A stretch of 64,000 nucleotides of DNA, taken from contig NZ_CP076562.1 in assembly GCF_022174665.1 (NCBI RefSeq), forward strand, positions 932,001-996,000, in the 5' to 3' direction. Source of the DNA: Eubacterium sp. MSJ-33. Its GTDB lineage: Bacteria > Bacillota > Clostridia > Lachnospirales > Lachnospiraceae. Made by a program: the position numbers and the translations under genes. This document shows, one piece after another, positions 19,415-27,704 of this stretch. The notes below the pieces were generated by a model. It did no database searches. It had not been told where the DNA came from and was given only the letters and a program-made list of their open reading frames with translations. Within the stretch, counting starts at the first letter, position 1. Every line of letters starts with the position of its first letter.

Positions 19415-19703
19415 ATAATTGCAAATTCAAGTATTTCTATCTTCCATATTTATAGTTTAAGCTTCAATCCTATGCGATGTATTGGAACTAAGAATTACTA
19501 AATGTTCCAATACACTCCATCACTTCGTACGAAACCGTCGCCAATTCGCCATCCATGGCTCAGTGGCGGCTTGATTGAACATCGTGTTCAATCATTTCTG
19601 TTTATGTCACAGAACATTAAGTAATTCTAAGTTCCAAACATATGCATATCCTTGAATTTCAAACTATAAATATGGAAATACACTTATCGCATTTTGCAAT
19701 TAT
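19415..19703. repeat. 289-bp multi-arm inverted-repeat element (MITE-like or structured RNA)
   Basis: The ends are ATAATTGCAAA (19415-19425) and its complement (19693-19703). Inside, the two ~90-nt arms pair over long stretches: CCATATTTATAGTTT (left) with its complement near 19661-19675, and TTGGAACTAAGAATTACT (left) with a near-complement at 19618-19636. The centre adds four local palindromes: TTCGTACGAA, CGCCA...TGGCG, GATTGAACA-TCG-TGTTCAATC and TTCTGT...ACAGAA. Part of the left arm can instead form its own 11-bp hairpin (TGTATTGGAAC/GTTCCAATACA). No transposase or clear target duplication is seen. It fills the gap between mtnN and the next gene upstream. Confidence 0.75.
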
Positions 19704-19720
19704 GCATTTACTTCATCATT

Positions 19721-20434
19721 TCAAAAATGTTCAAGAGATTCTCTTGCATTTTCTATCTTATTGCATAAGATTTCGTAAATGGTTGTGATTCCTGCATCGT
19801 CGTATGCAGCTTCCGGCAGGTCCGCAACATAGAATTCGTTCAGAATATACATCGCCAATTCCTGAAGCTTCTCACCGCGACCGCTCTGTTTATGCTCCAC
19901 CATCTTCTGTCCGGCTGTGCGTATAAGCGCATGCCACTCCGTGACAAATTTGCGGTTCTTCTCCGGGCATCGCATGGATATCCACTTTTTGACCTTGATC
20001 TTTGCCAGATTATTTTTCGCGCACTCACCGGTCTGCAGGAAATAGGAAAATTTCCCTTTTTCATCATAGACTCTTCCAAGCGGGAACAACCGGCAGATGC
20101 CCGGTCGTATATCATGAATCCGGCATCGTCCCTCGTCGTTTAGATAAGCGCAGCTATCTTGTTCCTTTTTCATGCTGAGATTCGGCAGGATCAATCCATC
20201 TACGATATTCAACTCTACATTTCCGGTTGCAAGAAGCTGTTCAAAAGTGAGCTTCTTTTCTTCTGAGAAACTCTTCAAAAGCCAGATATCATAGGGATCT
20301 AAGATGATAGAATTTCCCATGCCTGTACAGCATTTGAAACAGCCATCACACCCAGCGGTATCCGCTTTTACCATATCATTTTCTCTGTATGTCCGTCCAT
20401 CGGATATCTCTTCCAGACTACATTCGCGTATCAT
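19721..20434 (-). CDS. YkgJ-type cysteine-cluster protein (putative Fe/Zn-binding)
   Basis: 237 residues. The pattern GCDGCFKCCTGMGNSIILDP, then ...DSCAYLNDEGRCRIHDIRPGICRLFPLG and GECAKN, is the CxxCxxCC...C...C cluster of the YkgJ/FliB-like family, thought to bind zinc or an Fe-S cluster. The biochemical role is not known. The start at 20434 has AAGGAG 7 nt upstream; a longer frame to 20518 has none. A 43-codon ORF lies 111 nt upstream in the same direction. Confidence 0.88.
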   Translation of the reverse strand: MIRECSLEEISDGRTYRENDMVKADTAGCDGCFKCCTGMGNSIILDPYDIWLLKSFSEEKKLTFEQLLATGNVELNIVDGLILPNLSMKKEQDSCAYLNDEGRCRIHDIRPGICRLFPLGRVYDEKGKFSYFLQTGECAKNNLAKIKVKKWISMRCPEKNRKFVTEWHALIRTAGQKMVEHKQSGRGEKLQELAMYILNEFYVADLPEAAYDDAGITTIYEILCNKIENARESLEHF

Positions 20435-20545
20435 ATGTAACTCCTTTTTCTGTAACTTTTCCACGTAACGATAATAGCACAATTTACAGACGATTTTCAA
20501 TATAAAAGCAATTTTCAATAATTTGAAAGATACTGCTTTTCAATA

Positions 20546-20677
20546 TCAATCATCCTCATGATATTGGATCACCTCCCATCTTTTCCATACATTGTATGTA
20601 TATTCATCGCGTTTGTGCTTTTCAAAGCAACACCTCATCACAGCTACCACAATCATTTTTCTTATCTTTTTAATCAT
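20546..20677 (-). CDS. 43-codon small ORF, basic, unknown function
   Basis: An ATG at 20677 has AAAGGAG 6-7 nt upstream. The peptide begins MIKKIRKMIVVAVMRCCFEK and ends in HEDD; it is basic, with a short amphipathic or hydrophobic patch (residues 8-13) and a CC pair. I recognise no family. The ribosome site is the main evidence. It could be a small protein or a leader peptide for the cysteine-cluster gene downstream. Confidence 0.4.
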   Translation of the reverse strand: MIKKIRKMIVVAVMRCCFEKHKRDEYTYNVWKRWEVIQYHEDD

Positions 20678-20786
20678 TTTTTCTCCTTTAAATAATGTTT
20701 TTATTTTTCTATTTGACCTCCTTATTTATAGAATGTATGATTTTTTTATTTTTCCCCACGCTTCATGAATTTTTTTATTTTTTTGT

Positions 20787-20838
20787 AAAAGAAAAAGTCG
20801 TTTTTCATCAAATTTGATAAATAACGACTTTTTCTTTT
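20787..20838. terminator. bidirectional hairpin terminator
   Basis: A 16-bp stem (AAAAGAAAAAGTCGTT with its complement) encloses a second palindrome ATCAAATTTGAT. Both strands end in T-rich tracts. It bounds the tandem-repeat array on the left; 20678-20786 is AT-rich with nothing else I can support. Confidence 0.65.
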
Positions 20839-20918
20839 TCCTCTATAAAATTTAATTATTACTTTATTTCAGCATTCCCCAAATCAATATACACTTTTCA
20901 CCATTACACATACCGACT

Positions 20919-21358
20919 AGCTTCCGGAGTGGGTTTTCTTGCTTGCTTTTCTCTTCCTACGCCCACGCCGTGGGTTTTTCCGCTTACTTCTTCCCTCCCA
21001 CACCCAGTTTTCTCTCCTCAACATATCAATAAGCTTCCGGGATGGGTTTTCTTGCTTGCTTTTCTCTTCCTACGCCCACGCCGTGGGTTTTTCCGCTCGC
21101 CAATTTCTCTCCACGCCCACTTTTTCCTCCATAACCTAGCGACAAGCTTCCAGAGTGGGTTTTCTCGCTTGCTTCTCTCTTCCTACGCCCACGTCGTGGG
21201 TTTTTCCGCTTGCCACTTTCTCTCCACGCCCACTTTTCTCCCCGCAACCCAACAATAAGCTTCCAGGGTGGGCTTTCTCGCCTGCTTCTCTCTTCCTACG
21301 CCCACGTCGTGGGTTTTTCCGCTTGCCACTTTCTCACCACGCCCACTTTGAGTCAACA
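20919..21358. repeat. four tandem copies of a 113-bp unit
   Basis: Units begin with AGCTTCC at 20919, 21032, 21145 and 21258, giving periods of exactly 113, 113 and 113; the fourth is cut at about 101 bp. The first ~65 bp are nearly identical (core CTTCCTACGCCCACG), the last ~25 bp diverge. Each unit alternates GTGGG and CCCAC blocks, so CCCACG(C/T)CGTGGG followed by TTTTT can form a hairpin and other pairings are possible across units. Because 113 is not a multiple of three, no reading frame is kept from unit to unit, arguing against coding. Confidence 0.9.
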
Positions 21359-21366
21359 AGCTTGCA

Positions 21367-21402
21367 CAGAGACAAGATGGCGCTCTGCACATCTTGTCTC
21401 TG
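21367..21402. repeat. 13-bp perfect hairpin
   Basis: CAGAGACAAGATG (21367-21379) pairs with CATCTTGTCTCTG (21390-21402) across a 10-nt loop, just after the tandem array. No T-run follows on either strand. Confidence 0.65.
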
Positions 21403-21404
21403 AT

Positions 21405-21454
21405 TAGCGGTCGTCAAATGCACCGCATAAATGCGTGCATTTTCCTCGTCGCTA
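21405..21454. repeat. compound hairpin
   Basis: Nested stems TAGCG/CGCTA, AAATGCA/TGCATTT and CGCAT/ATGCG form one folded arm between the previous hairpin and the etfA terminator. Its inner sequence resembles the palindrome at 63407-63438. Confidence 0.55.
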
Positions 21455-21457
21455 TAG

Positions 21458-21494
21458 CAAAAAACCACCGTATATCTTACGATACACGGTGGTT
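21458..21494 (-). terminator. Rho-independent terminator of the butyrate operon
   Basis: Minus strand AACCACCGTGTA ... TATACGGTGGTT followed by six Ts, 40 nt after the etfA stop. Confidence 0.88.
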
Positions 21495-21534
21495 CTGAAC
21501 TCTTATTTAGTATTTACTTTCGCAAATAATCAAA

Positions 21535-22605
21535 TTACTTTGCAGCAAGCTCAGCTTTGATAGCCTCTGTCAGTGCCGGAACGATCTTGTTCAGATCACC
21601 AACAACACCATAATCAGCTACATCAAAGATTGGAGCGTCTGGATCCTTATTGATTGCAATAATGATATCAGACTCTTCCATACCGGCTACGTGCTGGATT
21701 GCTCCTGAGATACCGATTGCGAAGTAGAGCTGTGGACGTACAGTCTTACCTGTCTGACCAACCTGAAGCTCCTTTGGCTTCCAGCCTGAATCTACAACGG
21801 CACGTGAGCATGAAACCTGTCCGCCAAGTACGTCTGCAAGATCTTCCAAAAGCTTGAAGTTCTCAGCAGAACCAACACCACGACCACCAGATACAAGAAT
21901 CTTTGCATCCATGATATCCTTGATGTCTGAAACAGCCTTAGAAATCTCAAGGATCTCTACATATCTGTTATTTGGTGTGAAACCTGGGTTGTAGTTGATA
22001 ACCTCAGCCTTTGCGCCCTCAACCTTATCAAGCTTCTGCATAACACCCGGACGTACAGTAGCCATCTGAGGACGGTTGTCAGGACATGCGATTGTAGCGA
22101 TTGTGTTACCACCAAATGCTGGACGAGTCATAAGCAGCTGATTGTGCTTCTGCTCTTTTCCAGGAATTGGATTAACAGGGAAATCACCGATCTCAAGTAA
22201 TGTACAGTCTGCTGTAAGTCCTGTCTGAACTCTAGCTGAAACTGTAGGGCCAAGATCACGACCGATTGCTGTTGCACCAACCAACATGATTTCTGGCTTG
22301 AATTCATTGATAACTGAAGCAAGTGCGTGTGCATATGGCTCAGTTCTGTAATTCTTCAACTCTGGATCGTCTACTACGATTACCTTATCTGCACCGTAAG
22401 CAGCAAGCTCGTCTACAAGTCCTGAAACATCAGAACCAACCAATACTGCTGTTACTTCTGTGCCTAACTTCTCTGCAAGTCTCTTTCCTTCGCCAACAAG
22501 CTCGAAAGAGATTCCGCTTAATACATTATCTACCTGCTGTGCAAAGACGAATACGCCCTTGTACTTTGCTAATTCTTCTGCATTCATTGCTCCCATTTTA
22601 TTCAC
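21535..22605 (-). CDS. etfA: electron transfer flavoprotein alpha subunit
   Basis: About 356 residues. The C-terminal FAD domain is clear: SGGRGVGSAENFKLLEDLA, SRAVVDSGWKP, QVGQTGKTVRPQLYFAIGIS and ISGAIQHVAGM. With EtfB it forms the Etf partner of butyryl-CoA dehydrogenase; in clostridia the complex couples crotonyl-CoA reduction by NADH to ferredoxin reduction. The start is uncertain: two GTG codons (22608, 22605) and an ATG (22596) are in frame, and AAGGA sits 6 nt before the GTG at 22605. It is the last gene of the operon, 13-16 nt after etfB. Confidence 0.96.
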   Translation of the reverse strand: MNKMGAMNAEELAKYKGVFVFAQQVDNVLSGISFELVGEGKRLAEKLGTEVTAVLVGSDVSGLVDELAAYGADKVIVVDDPELKNYRTEPYAHALASVINEFKPEIMLVGATAIGRDLGPTVSARVQTGLTADCTLLEIGDFPVNPIPGKEQKHNQLLMTRPAFGGNTIATIACPDNRPQMATVRPGVMQKLDKVEGAKAEVINYNPGFTPNNRYVEILEISKAVSDIKDIMDAKILVSGGRGVGSAENFKLLEDLADVLGGQVSCSRAVVDSGWKPKELQVGQTGKTVRPQLYFAIGISGAIQHVAGMEESDIIIAINKDPDAPIFDVADYGVVGDLNKIVPALTEAIKAELAAK

Positions 22606-22621
22606 CACTTTTCCTTTTTAA

Positions 22622-23401
22622 TTAAATTACGTGCTTATCCTTCAGTTTACCAACAATATAGCTTACTGGATCTGCGTCTTCTGGAGCCATCTCGCCCTGA
22701 CCCTTCTTAACCTTGTCAGAAGCTCTGGCGATCTTTGTTGGAGAACCATTCAAACCGATGTTTGAATCATCAACATCTACAAGATCTGCTCTACCAAGAG
22801 TTGTAATCTCTGCATTCACTGCATCGAAGATTCCGCCTGGTGTCATATATCTTGGATCATTTAATTCAGAAAGTGCTGTGATAAGACATGGCATCTGAGC
22901 CTTTACCATATGGTAACCATCGTCATACTGACGCTTAACGATTACGCTGTCTCCATCCACCTTGATCTCCTGTGCATAAGAGATAACTGGAAGTCCAAGG
23001 TGCTCAGCGATCTGAGGACCAACCTGAGCTGTATCACCATCGATAGCCTGACGGCCTGTAATGATCAGATCATAGTCAAGCTTTCTGATCGCACCAGCGA
23101 TTGTTGTAGATGTTGCCCAAGTATCAGCACCACCAAGTACACGGTCTGTTACAAGAACACCCTTGTCAGCGCCCATAGCGATTGCTTCCTGAAGAACATC
23201 TGCAGCCTTTGGAAGTCCCATTGTAAGAACTGTAACCTCAGCGCCATACTGATCCTTCAGTCTAAGAGCTGCCTCAAGACCAGCCTTATCATCTGGGTTC
23301 ATAATTGTGAGCATTGCTCCTCTATTCAATGTACCATCTGGGTTGAACTGTACGCCACCCTTTGTATCAGGTACCTGCTTAATACATACGATAATTTTCA
23401 C
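22622..23401 (-). CDS. etfB: electron transfer flavoprotein beta subunit
   Basis: 259 residues, starting at a GTG with AAGGAGG 8 nt upstream. KIIVCIKQVPDTKGGVQFNP is the family's N-terminus, and the AMP/FAD-binding segment ITGRQAIDGDTAQVGPQIAEHLGLP is conserved. In bifurcating EtfAB this subunit holds the FAD where NADH electrons are split. It follows bcd by 13 nt and is followed closely by etfA. Confidence 0.97.
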   Translation of the reverse strand: MKIIVCIKQVPDTKGGVQFNPDGTLNRGAMLTIMNPDDKAGLEAALRLKDQYGAEVTVLTMGLPKAADVLQEAIAMGADKGVLVTDRVLGGADTWATSTTIAGAIRKLDYDLIITGRQAIDGDTAQVGPQIAEHLGLPVISYAQEIKVDGDSVIVKRQYDDGYHMVKAQMPCLITALSELNDPRYMTPGGIFDAVNAEITTLGRADLVDVDDSNIGLNGSPTKIARASDKVKKGQGEMAPEDADPVSYIVGKLKDKHVI

Positions 23402-23414
23402 GATAAGTACCTCC

Positions 23415-24581
23415 TTACTTTAACAAGTTTGCTGAGATAACCATACGCTGTACTTCTGAAGTACCTTCGTAGATCTCTGTGATCTTAGCATCTCTCATCA
23501 TACGCTCAACGTCATACTCCTTGATGTAACCATAACCACCATGAAGCTGTACACACTTTGTTGTTACTTCCATAGCAACCTCAGCAGCATAAAGCTTAGC
23601 CATAGCAGCTTCTACAGAGTAAGAAACCTTAGCGCCACTCTGATACTCATCTTTCTTTCTTGCAGCCTTGTATACAAGAAGCTTAGCAGCCTCGATCTTT
23701 GTAGCAAGATCAGCAAGTACAAACTGTGTATTCTGGAACTGAGCAATTGATCTACCAAACTGCTTTCTTTCCTTTACATAGTTTACAGTTGTCTCAAGAG
23801 CGCCCTCAGCGATACCAAGTGCCTGAGCAGCGATACCGATACGACCACCATCGAGTGTGTGCATAGCGATATTGAAGCCCTTGCCCTTCTGTCCAAGAAG
23901 TGCATCCTTAGGGATACGGCAGTCTGTGAAGATCAACTCATATGTAGAAGAACCACAGATACCCATCTTGTTTTCCTTAGTACCGAATGTAAATCCAGGT
24001 GTTCCCTTCTCTACGATAAATGCAGAAATCTCTTTCATCTTTCTGCCACGCTTCTCAACGATACCTGTAACAGCGATAACGATATATACATCAGCTTCCT
24101 TACCATTTGTAATGAAGCACTTAGAACCGTTCAATACCCACTCATCACCATCGAGAACTGCCTTTGTCTGCTGACCCTGTGCATCTGTACCAGCACCTGG
24201 CTCTGTCAGACCGAACGCACCGAGCTTCTTACCAGATGCAAGATCTGGAACATACTTTTCCTTCTGTGCTGGTGTACCAAATGTTACGATAGGGTCTACA
24301 CACAGAGATGTATGTGCAGATACGATAACACCTGTTGTACCACAAACCTTAGAAAGCTCTTCTACGCACATAGCATATGTGAGAATATCACAGCCCTGTC
24401 CGCCTAATTCCTTAGAAACTGGAATTCCTAAGAATCCATACTTTGCCATCTTGTCTACAGTCTCTCTTGGAAATCTGTGCTGCTCATCAATTTCCTGCGC
24501 AAGAGGCTTTACTTCGTTCTGCGCAAAATCCTTGAACAGAGTCTGCGCCATTTCATACTTCTTGTCTAAAGTGAAATCCAT
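23415..24581 (-). CDS. bcd: butyryl-CoA dehydrogenase
   Basis: 388 residues, acyl-CoA dehydrogenase fold. FAD and substrate motifs: GAFGLTEPGAGTDAQGQQT, KCFITNGKEADVYIV, QLHGGYGYIKEYDVERMMRDAKI, and the catalytic glutamate in IYEGTSEVQ. It reduces crotonyl-CoA to butyryl-CoA together with EtfAB. Gene order within thl-crt-hbd-bcd-etfB-etfA supports the short-chain role. A stable hairpin (24618-24644) stands between hbd and bcd. Confidence 0.97.
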   Translation of the reverse strand: MDFTLDKKYEMAQTLFKDFAQNEVKPLAQEIDEQHRFPRETVDKMAKYGFLGIPVSKELGGQGCDILTYAMCVEELSKVCGTTGVIVSAHTSLCVDPIVTFGTPAQKEKYVPDLASGKKLGAFGLTEPGAGTDAQGQQTKAVLDGDEWVLNGSKCFITNGKEADVYIVIAVTGIVEKRGRKMKEISAFIVEKGTPGFTFGTKENKMGICGSSTYELIFTDCRIPKDALLGQKGKGFNIAMHTLDGGRIGIAAQALGIAEGALETTVNYVKERKQFGRSIAQFQNTQFVLADLATKIEAAKLLVYKAARKKDEYQSGAKVSYSVEAAMAKLYAAEVAMEVTTKCVQLHGGYGYIKEYDVERMMRDAKITEIYEGTSEVQRMVISANLLK

Positions 24582-24617
24582 TCTTTCTATCCTCCATAAT
24601 AGATTGTTTATTACACC

Positions 24618-24644
24618 CGCACGCGACTAACAGCCACGTGCGGA
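24618..24644 (-). other. intercistronic GC-rich hairpin between hbd and bcd
   Basis: CCGCACG (24618-24624) pairs with CGTGCGG (24638-24644). No T-run follows, so it is not a terminator; it could be an mRNA processing or stability site. Confidence 0.5.
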
Positions 24645-24657
24645 AATTGTACGCTTA

Positions 24658-25530
24658 TTACTGAGCGTCAACAGGTGTCTTTGTACGATCTGCATTGTAT
24701 ACGTAGAATCCCTTGCCTGTCTTACAGCCGAGGTTTCCACCACGTACCATCTTACGAAGCAATGGACATGCACGATACTTGCTGTCACCTGTTTCCTTGT
24801 ACAGAACATCCATGATTGCAAGGCAGATATCCAGACCTACGAAATCACCTAACTCAAGTGGTCCCATTGGGTGGTTTGCACCAAGCTTCATAGCTGCATC
24901 GATACCGGCGATATCAGAAACACCTTCCATCTTGATGAAAGCTGCTTCGTTAATCATTGGGATAAGGATACGGTTTACAACGAAACCAGCAGCCTCATTT
25001 ACCTGTACAGGTGTCTTGCCAATCTCTTCAGAGATCTTGATGATCTTATCAACTGTCTCCTGTGGAGTATTTACACCGGCGATAACTTCAACAAGCTTCA
25101 TTCTGTCAGCAGGATTGAAGAAATGCATACCGATCATAGGACGTGTAAGGCCATTTCCAATCTCTGTGATAGAAAGTGAAGATGTGTTAGAAGCGAAGAT
25201 ACACTCTGGCTTTGCAATCTTGTCAAGCTCTGAAAATGTTGTCTTCTTAACTCCCATATCCTCAAATGCAGCTTCCACAATCAGATCGCAGTCTGCACAG
25301 AGATCTTCCTTCAGACCAGGTGTGATGCTTGCAAGAATTGCATCTACCTTCTCCTGTGTCATCTTTCCTTTTTCTACAAGTCTTGCGTAGCCTTTCGCGA
25401 TCTTATCCTTTCCGCCTTCAGCCCACTCCTGCTTGATGTCGCAAAGTGCAACTTCATAACCATCAACCATAGCAAATGCCTTTGCAATGCCCTGTCCCAT
25501 GGTACCTGCACCAATAATGCCAACCTTCAT
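24658..25530 (-). CDS. hbd: 3-hydroxybutyryl-CoA dehydrogenase
   Basis: 290 residues. The Rossmann motif GIIGAGTMGQGIA opens the protein; the catalytic H-E pair lies in MIGMHFFNPADRMKLVEVI, and VNEAAGFVVNRILIPMINEA is the conserved hinge before the dimerisation domain. It reduces acetoacetyl-CoA to 3-hydroxybutyryl-CoA with NAD(P)H. Third gene of the butyrate operon, 39 nt downstream of crt. Confidence 0.97.
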   Translation of the reverse strand: MKVGIIGAGTMGQGIAKAFAMVDGYEVALCDIKQEWAEGGKDKIAKGYARLVEKGKMTQEKVDAILASITPGLKEDLCADCDLIVEAAFEDMGVKKTTFSELDKIAKPECIFASNTSSLSITEIGNGLTRPMIGMHFFNPADRMKLVEVIAGVNTPQETVDKIIKISEEIGKTPVQVNEAAGFVVNRILIPMINEAAFIKMEGVSDIAGIDAAMKLGANHPMGPLELGDFVGLDICLAIMDVLYKETGDSKYRACPLLRKMVRGGNLGCKTGKGFYVYNADRTKTPVDAQ

Positions 25531-25569
25531 GTTTATTTCCTCCTTAAATTTTAATTACTTATTTGTTTA

Positions 25570-26361
25570 TTATTTGTTCTGGAATGGAACAACCTTTAAC
25601 TTCTTCTCCTTATCTTTCTCAAGGAAGTTGCCCATACCAGCCTTCTGATCTTCTGTCTCGAAGCAGTTACCGAAGAGCTTCTCTTCGATCACGATTGCCT
25701 GATCCATATCTACCTGAAGTCCATCGTTGATTGCCTTCTTGCAGTTTCTGACAGCGATCGGAGCATTTGCTGCGATGCCTGCTGCCATCTTCTTTGCTGC
25801 CGGAAGAAGCTCTTCCAATGGATATACAGCGTTTACAAGGCCGATTCTGTATGCCTCATCCGCTTTAATATTTCTTGCTGTGTAGATCATCTGCTTTGCC
25901 ATACCGGCACCTACCAGACGCGCAAGTCTCTGTGTTCCACCAAATCCAGGTGTGATACCAAGACCTGCCTCCGGCTGACCGAATACTGCATTCTCAGAAC
26001 AGATACGGATGTCACAGCTCATAGAAATCTCACAGCCACCGCCAAGTGCAAATCCGTTGATTGCAGCGATTACCGGGATTGGGAATGTCTCGATCTTACG
26101 GAATACATCATTTCCCTTCTTACCAAACGCTTCGCCTTCAGCCTTTGTGAGTGTAGACATCTCGCCGATATCTGCACCTGCAACAAATGACTTCTCGCCA
26201 GCGCCTGTAAGAACTACGGCTCTTGTTGTATCCAGATCGATTGCATCAAATGTAGCTTCAAGCTCATCCAACACCTGACTATTCAACGCATTCAAAGCCT
26301 TTGGTCTGTTGATCGTTACAACGCCTACAAAGCCTTCCTGCTCATAAGTAATAAATTCCAT
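25570..26361 (-). CDS. crt: crotonase (3-hydroxybutyryl-CoA dehydratase)
   Basis: 263 residues, enoyl-CoA hydratase fold. The oxyanion-hole segment AGADIGEMSTL and the catalytic glutamates in GGGCEISMSCDIRI and GQPEAGLGITPGFGGTQRL are present. It dehydrates 3-hydroxybutyryl-CoA to crotonyl-CoA. The ATG at 26361 has GAAGGAG 8 nt upstream; the frame extends five codons further but without a ribosome site. Confidence 0.97.
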   Translation of the reverse strand: MEFITYEQEGFVGVVTINRPKALNALNSQVLDELEATFDAIDLDTTRAVVLTGAGEKSFVAGADIGEMSTLTKAEGEAFGKKGNDVFRKIETFPIPVIAAINGFALGGGCEISMSCDIRICSENAVFGQPEAGLGITPGFGGTQRLARLVGAGMAKQMIYTARNIKADEAYRIGLVNAVYPLEELLPAAKKMAAGIAANAPIAVRNCKKAINDGLQVDMDQAIVIEEKLFGNCFETEDQKAGMGNFLEKDKEKKLKVVPFQNK

Positions 26362-26404
26362 GTTAATCTCCTTCAACTCTATCCAAGTATGTTACGCGGC
26401 TCAA

Positions 26405-27589
26405 TTAGTCCTCAATCTTAACGATTGTAGAGCAGCCCATACCACCACCGATACACAGTGTAGCAAGACCTGTCTTAGCGCCTCTTGCCTGCATCTCATG
26501 AAGCAATGTAACAAGGATACGGCATCCGGAAGCTCCAACCGGATGACCAAGTGCGATTGCACCACCGTTTGGATTAAGCTGCTTTTCTGTGTCAATACCA
26601 AGATCCTTACCAACTGCGACTGACTGTGCAGCGAATGCCTCATTTGCCTCGATGATATCGAAATCTTCGATCTTCATGCCTGTCTTAGCCATAACCTTCT
26701 TTGTTGCAGCAACAGGTCCGATACCCATGATTGAAGGATCAACACCTGCAAGTGCACCTGCAACGAATGTAGCCATAGGCTTAACACCAAGCTCCTTCGC
26801 CTTCTCCTCAGACATAACAACGATTGCTGCTGCACCGTCGTTGATACCGGAAGCGTTACCAGCTGTAACAAATCCGCCTGGATTGATTGTACGAAGCTTA
26901 GCCAGAGTCTCAACAGTTGTTCCAGGACGAGGGCCCTCATCCTTCTTGAACTCGATTGTCTCTTTCTTCTTCTTAACCATAACTGGAACGATCTCTGCGT
27001 CAAATGCACCAGACTCCTGAGCTGCTGCTGCCTTCTGCTGGCTGTTTGCTGCAAATACATCAAGCTCTTCACGAGTCAGTCCCCACTGCTCACAGATGTT
27101 ATCAGCTGTCTTGATCATGTGGTAATCGTTGAATGCATCCCAAAGAGCATCGTTTACCATTGTATCAACAAGCTTGCCGTTGTTCATTCTGTAACCAAAA
27201 CGAGCGTTCATGGCTGCATAAGGAGCCATAGACATGTTCTCCATACCACCTGCTACAACGATGTCAGCATCGCCAGCCTGAATCATCTGAGCTGCCATGT
27301 TAACACAGTTCAAACCGGAACCACAAACTACGTTTACTGTAACAGCAGGTGTCTCGATTGGAAGGCCAGCCTTCAGAGATGCCTGACGAGCTACGTTCTG
27401 TCCAAGGCCTGCCTGGATAACGCAACCCATATATACATGATCGACCTGATCTGCAGGAACACCTGCTCTGTTCAGAGCCTCCTTGATTACGATAGAACCT
27501 AACACTGGTGCCGGTGTTGTCGAAAGTGCACCACCCATAGTACCGATTGCTGTACGACATGCGCCAGCCAAAACTACTTTCTTTGCCAT
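26405..27589 (-). CDS. thl: acetyl-CoA acetyltransferase (thiolase)
   Basis: 394 residues. All three thiolase signatures are visible: the acyl-binding cysteine in [32 protein letters not shown] with the active-site histidine, and the second cysteine in [13 protein letters not shown]. It condenses two acetyl-CoA to acetoacetyl-CoA, the first step of the operon. The start at 27589 follows GGAGG at 11 nt. Promoter at 27664-27692. Confidence 0.97.
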   Translation of the reverse strand: MAKKVVLAGACRTAIGTMGGALSTTPAPVLGSIVIKEALNRAGVPADQVDHVYMGCVIQAGLGQNVARQASLKAGLPIETPAVTVNVVCGSGLNCVNMAAQMIQAGDADIVVAGGMENMSMAPYAAMNARFGYRMNNGKLVDTMVNDALWDAFNDYHMIKTADNICEQWGLTREELDVFAANSQQKAAAAQESGAFDAEIVPVMVKKKKETIEFKKDEGPRPGTTVETLAKLRTINPGGFVTAGNASGINDGAAAIVVMSEEKAKELGVKPMATFVAGALAGVDPSIMGIGPVAATKKVMAKTGMKIEDFDIIEANEAFAAQSVAVGKDLGIDTEKQLNPNGGAIALGHPVGASGCRILVTLLHEMQARGAKTGLATLCIGGGMGCSTIVKIED

Positions 27590-27663
27590 GTTGAAATTTT
27601 CCTCCATTTCGTTTTATTGTTTCTATCTGTGCCGATCATGCATATGTCGACACGCCTAGATAG

Positions 27664-27692
27664 ATAATATCATAATTTCTATGGTTTCGCAA
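27664..27692 (-). promoter_or_regulatory. promoter of the butyrate operon
   Basis: Minus strand TTGCGA (27687-27692), 17-bp spacer, TATTAT (27664-27669); it lies 13 nt beyond the ygiQ stop and leaves a leader of about 65-70 nt before thl. Confidence 0.65.
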
Positions 27693-27704
27693 TAAAAGAA
27701 ACCT

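Noticed and set aside
20919..21358. CRISPR array
   Set aside because: The whole 113-bp unit is conserved rather than a short repeat with unrelated spacers, and no cas gene is present.
20929..21403. Several 60-110-codon ORFs on both strands across the 113-bp repeats
   Set aside because: The 113-bp period shifts frame at every unit, so no unit is read in the same frame twice; no ribosome sites stand in front.
26405..27589. Reading frames on both strands over thl and the other butyrate genes (127-225 codons)
   Set aside because: Shadows of highly expressed genes with strong codon bias; no ribosome sites or motifs.
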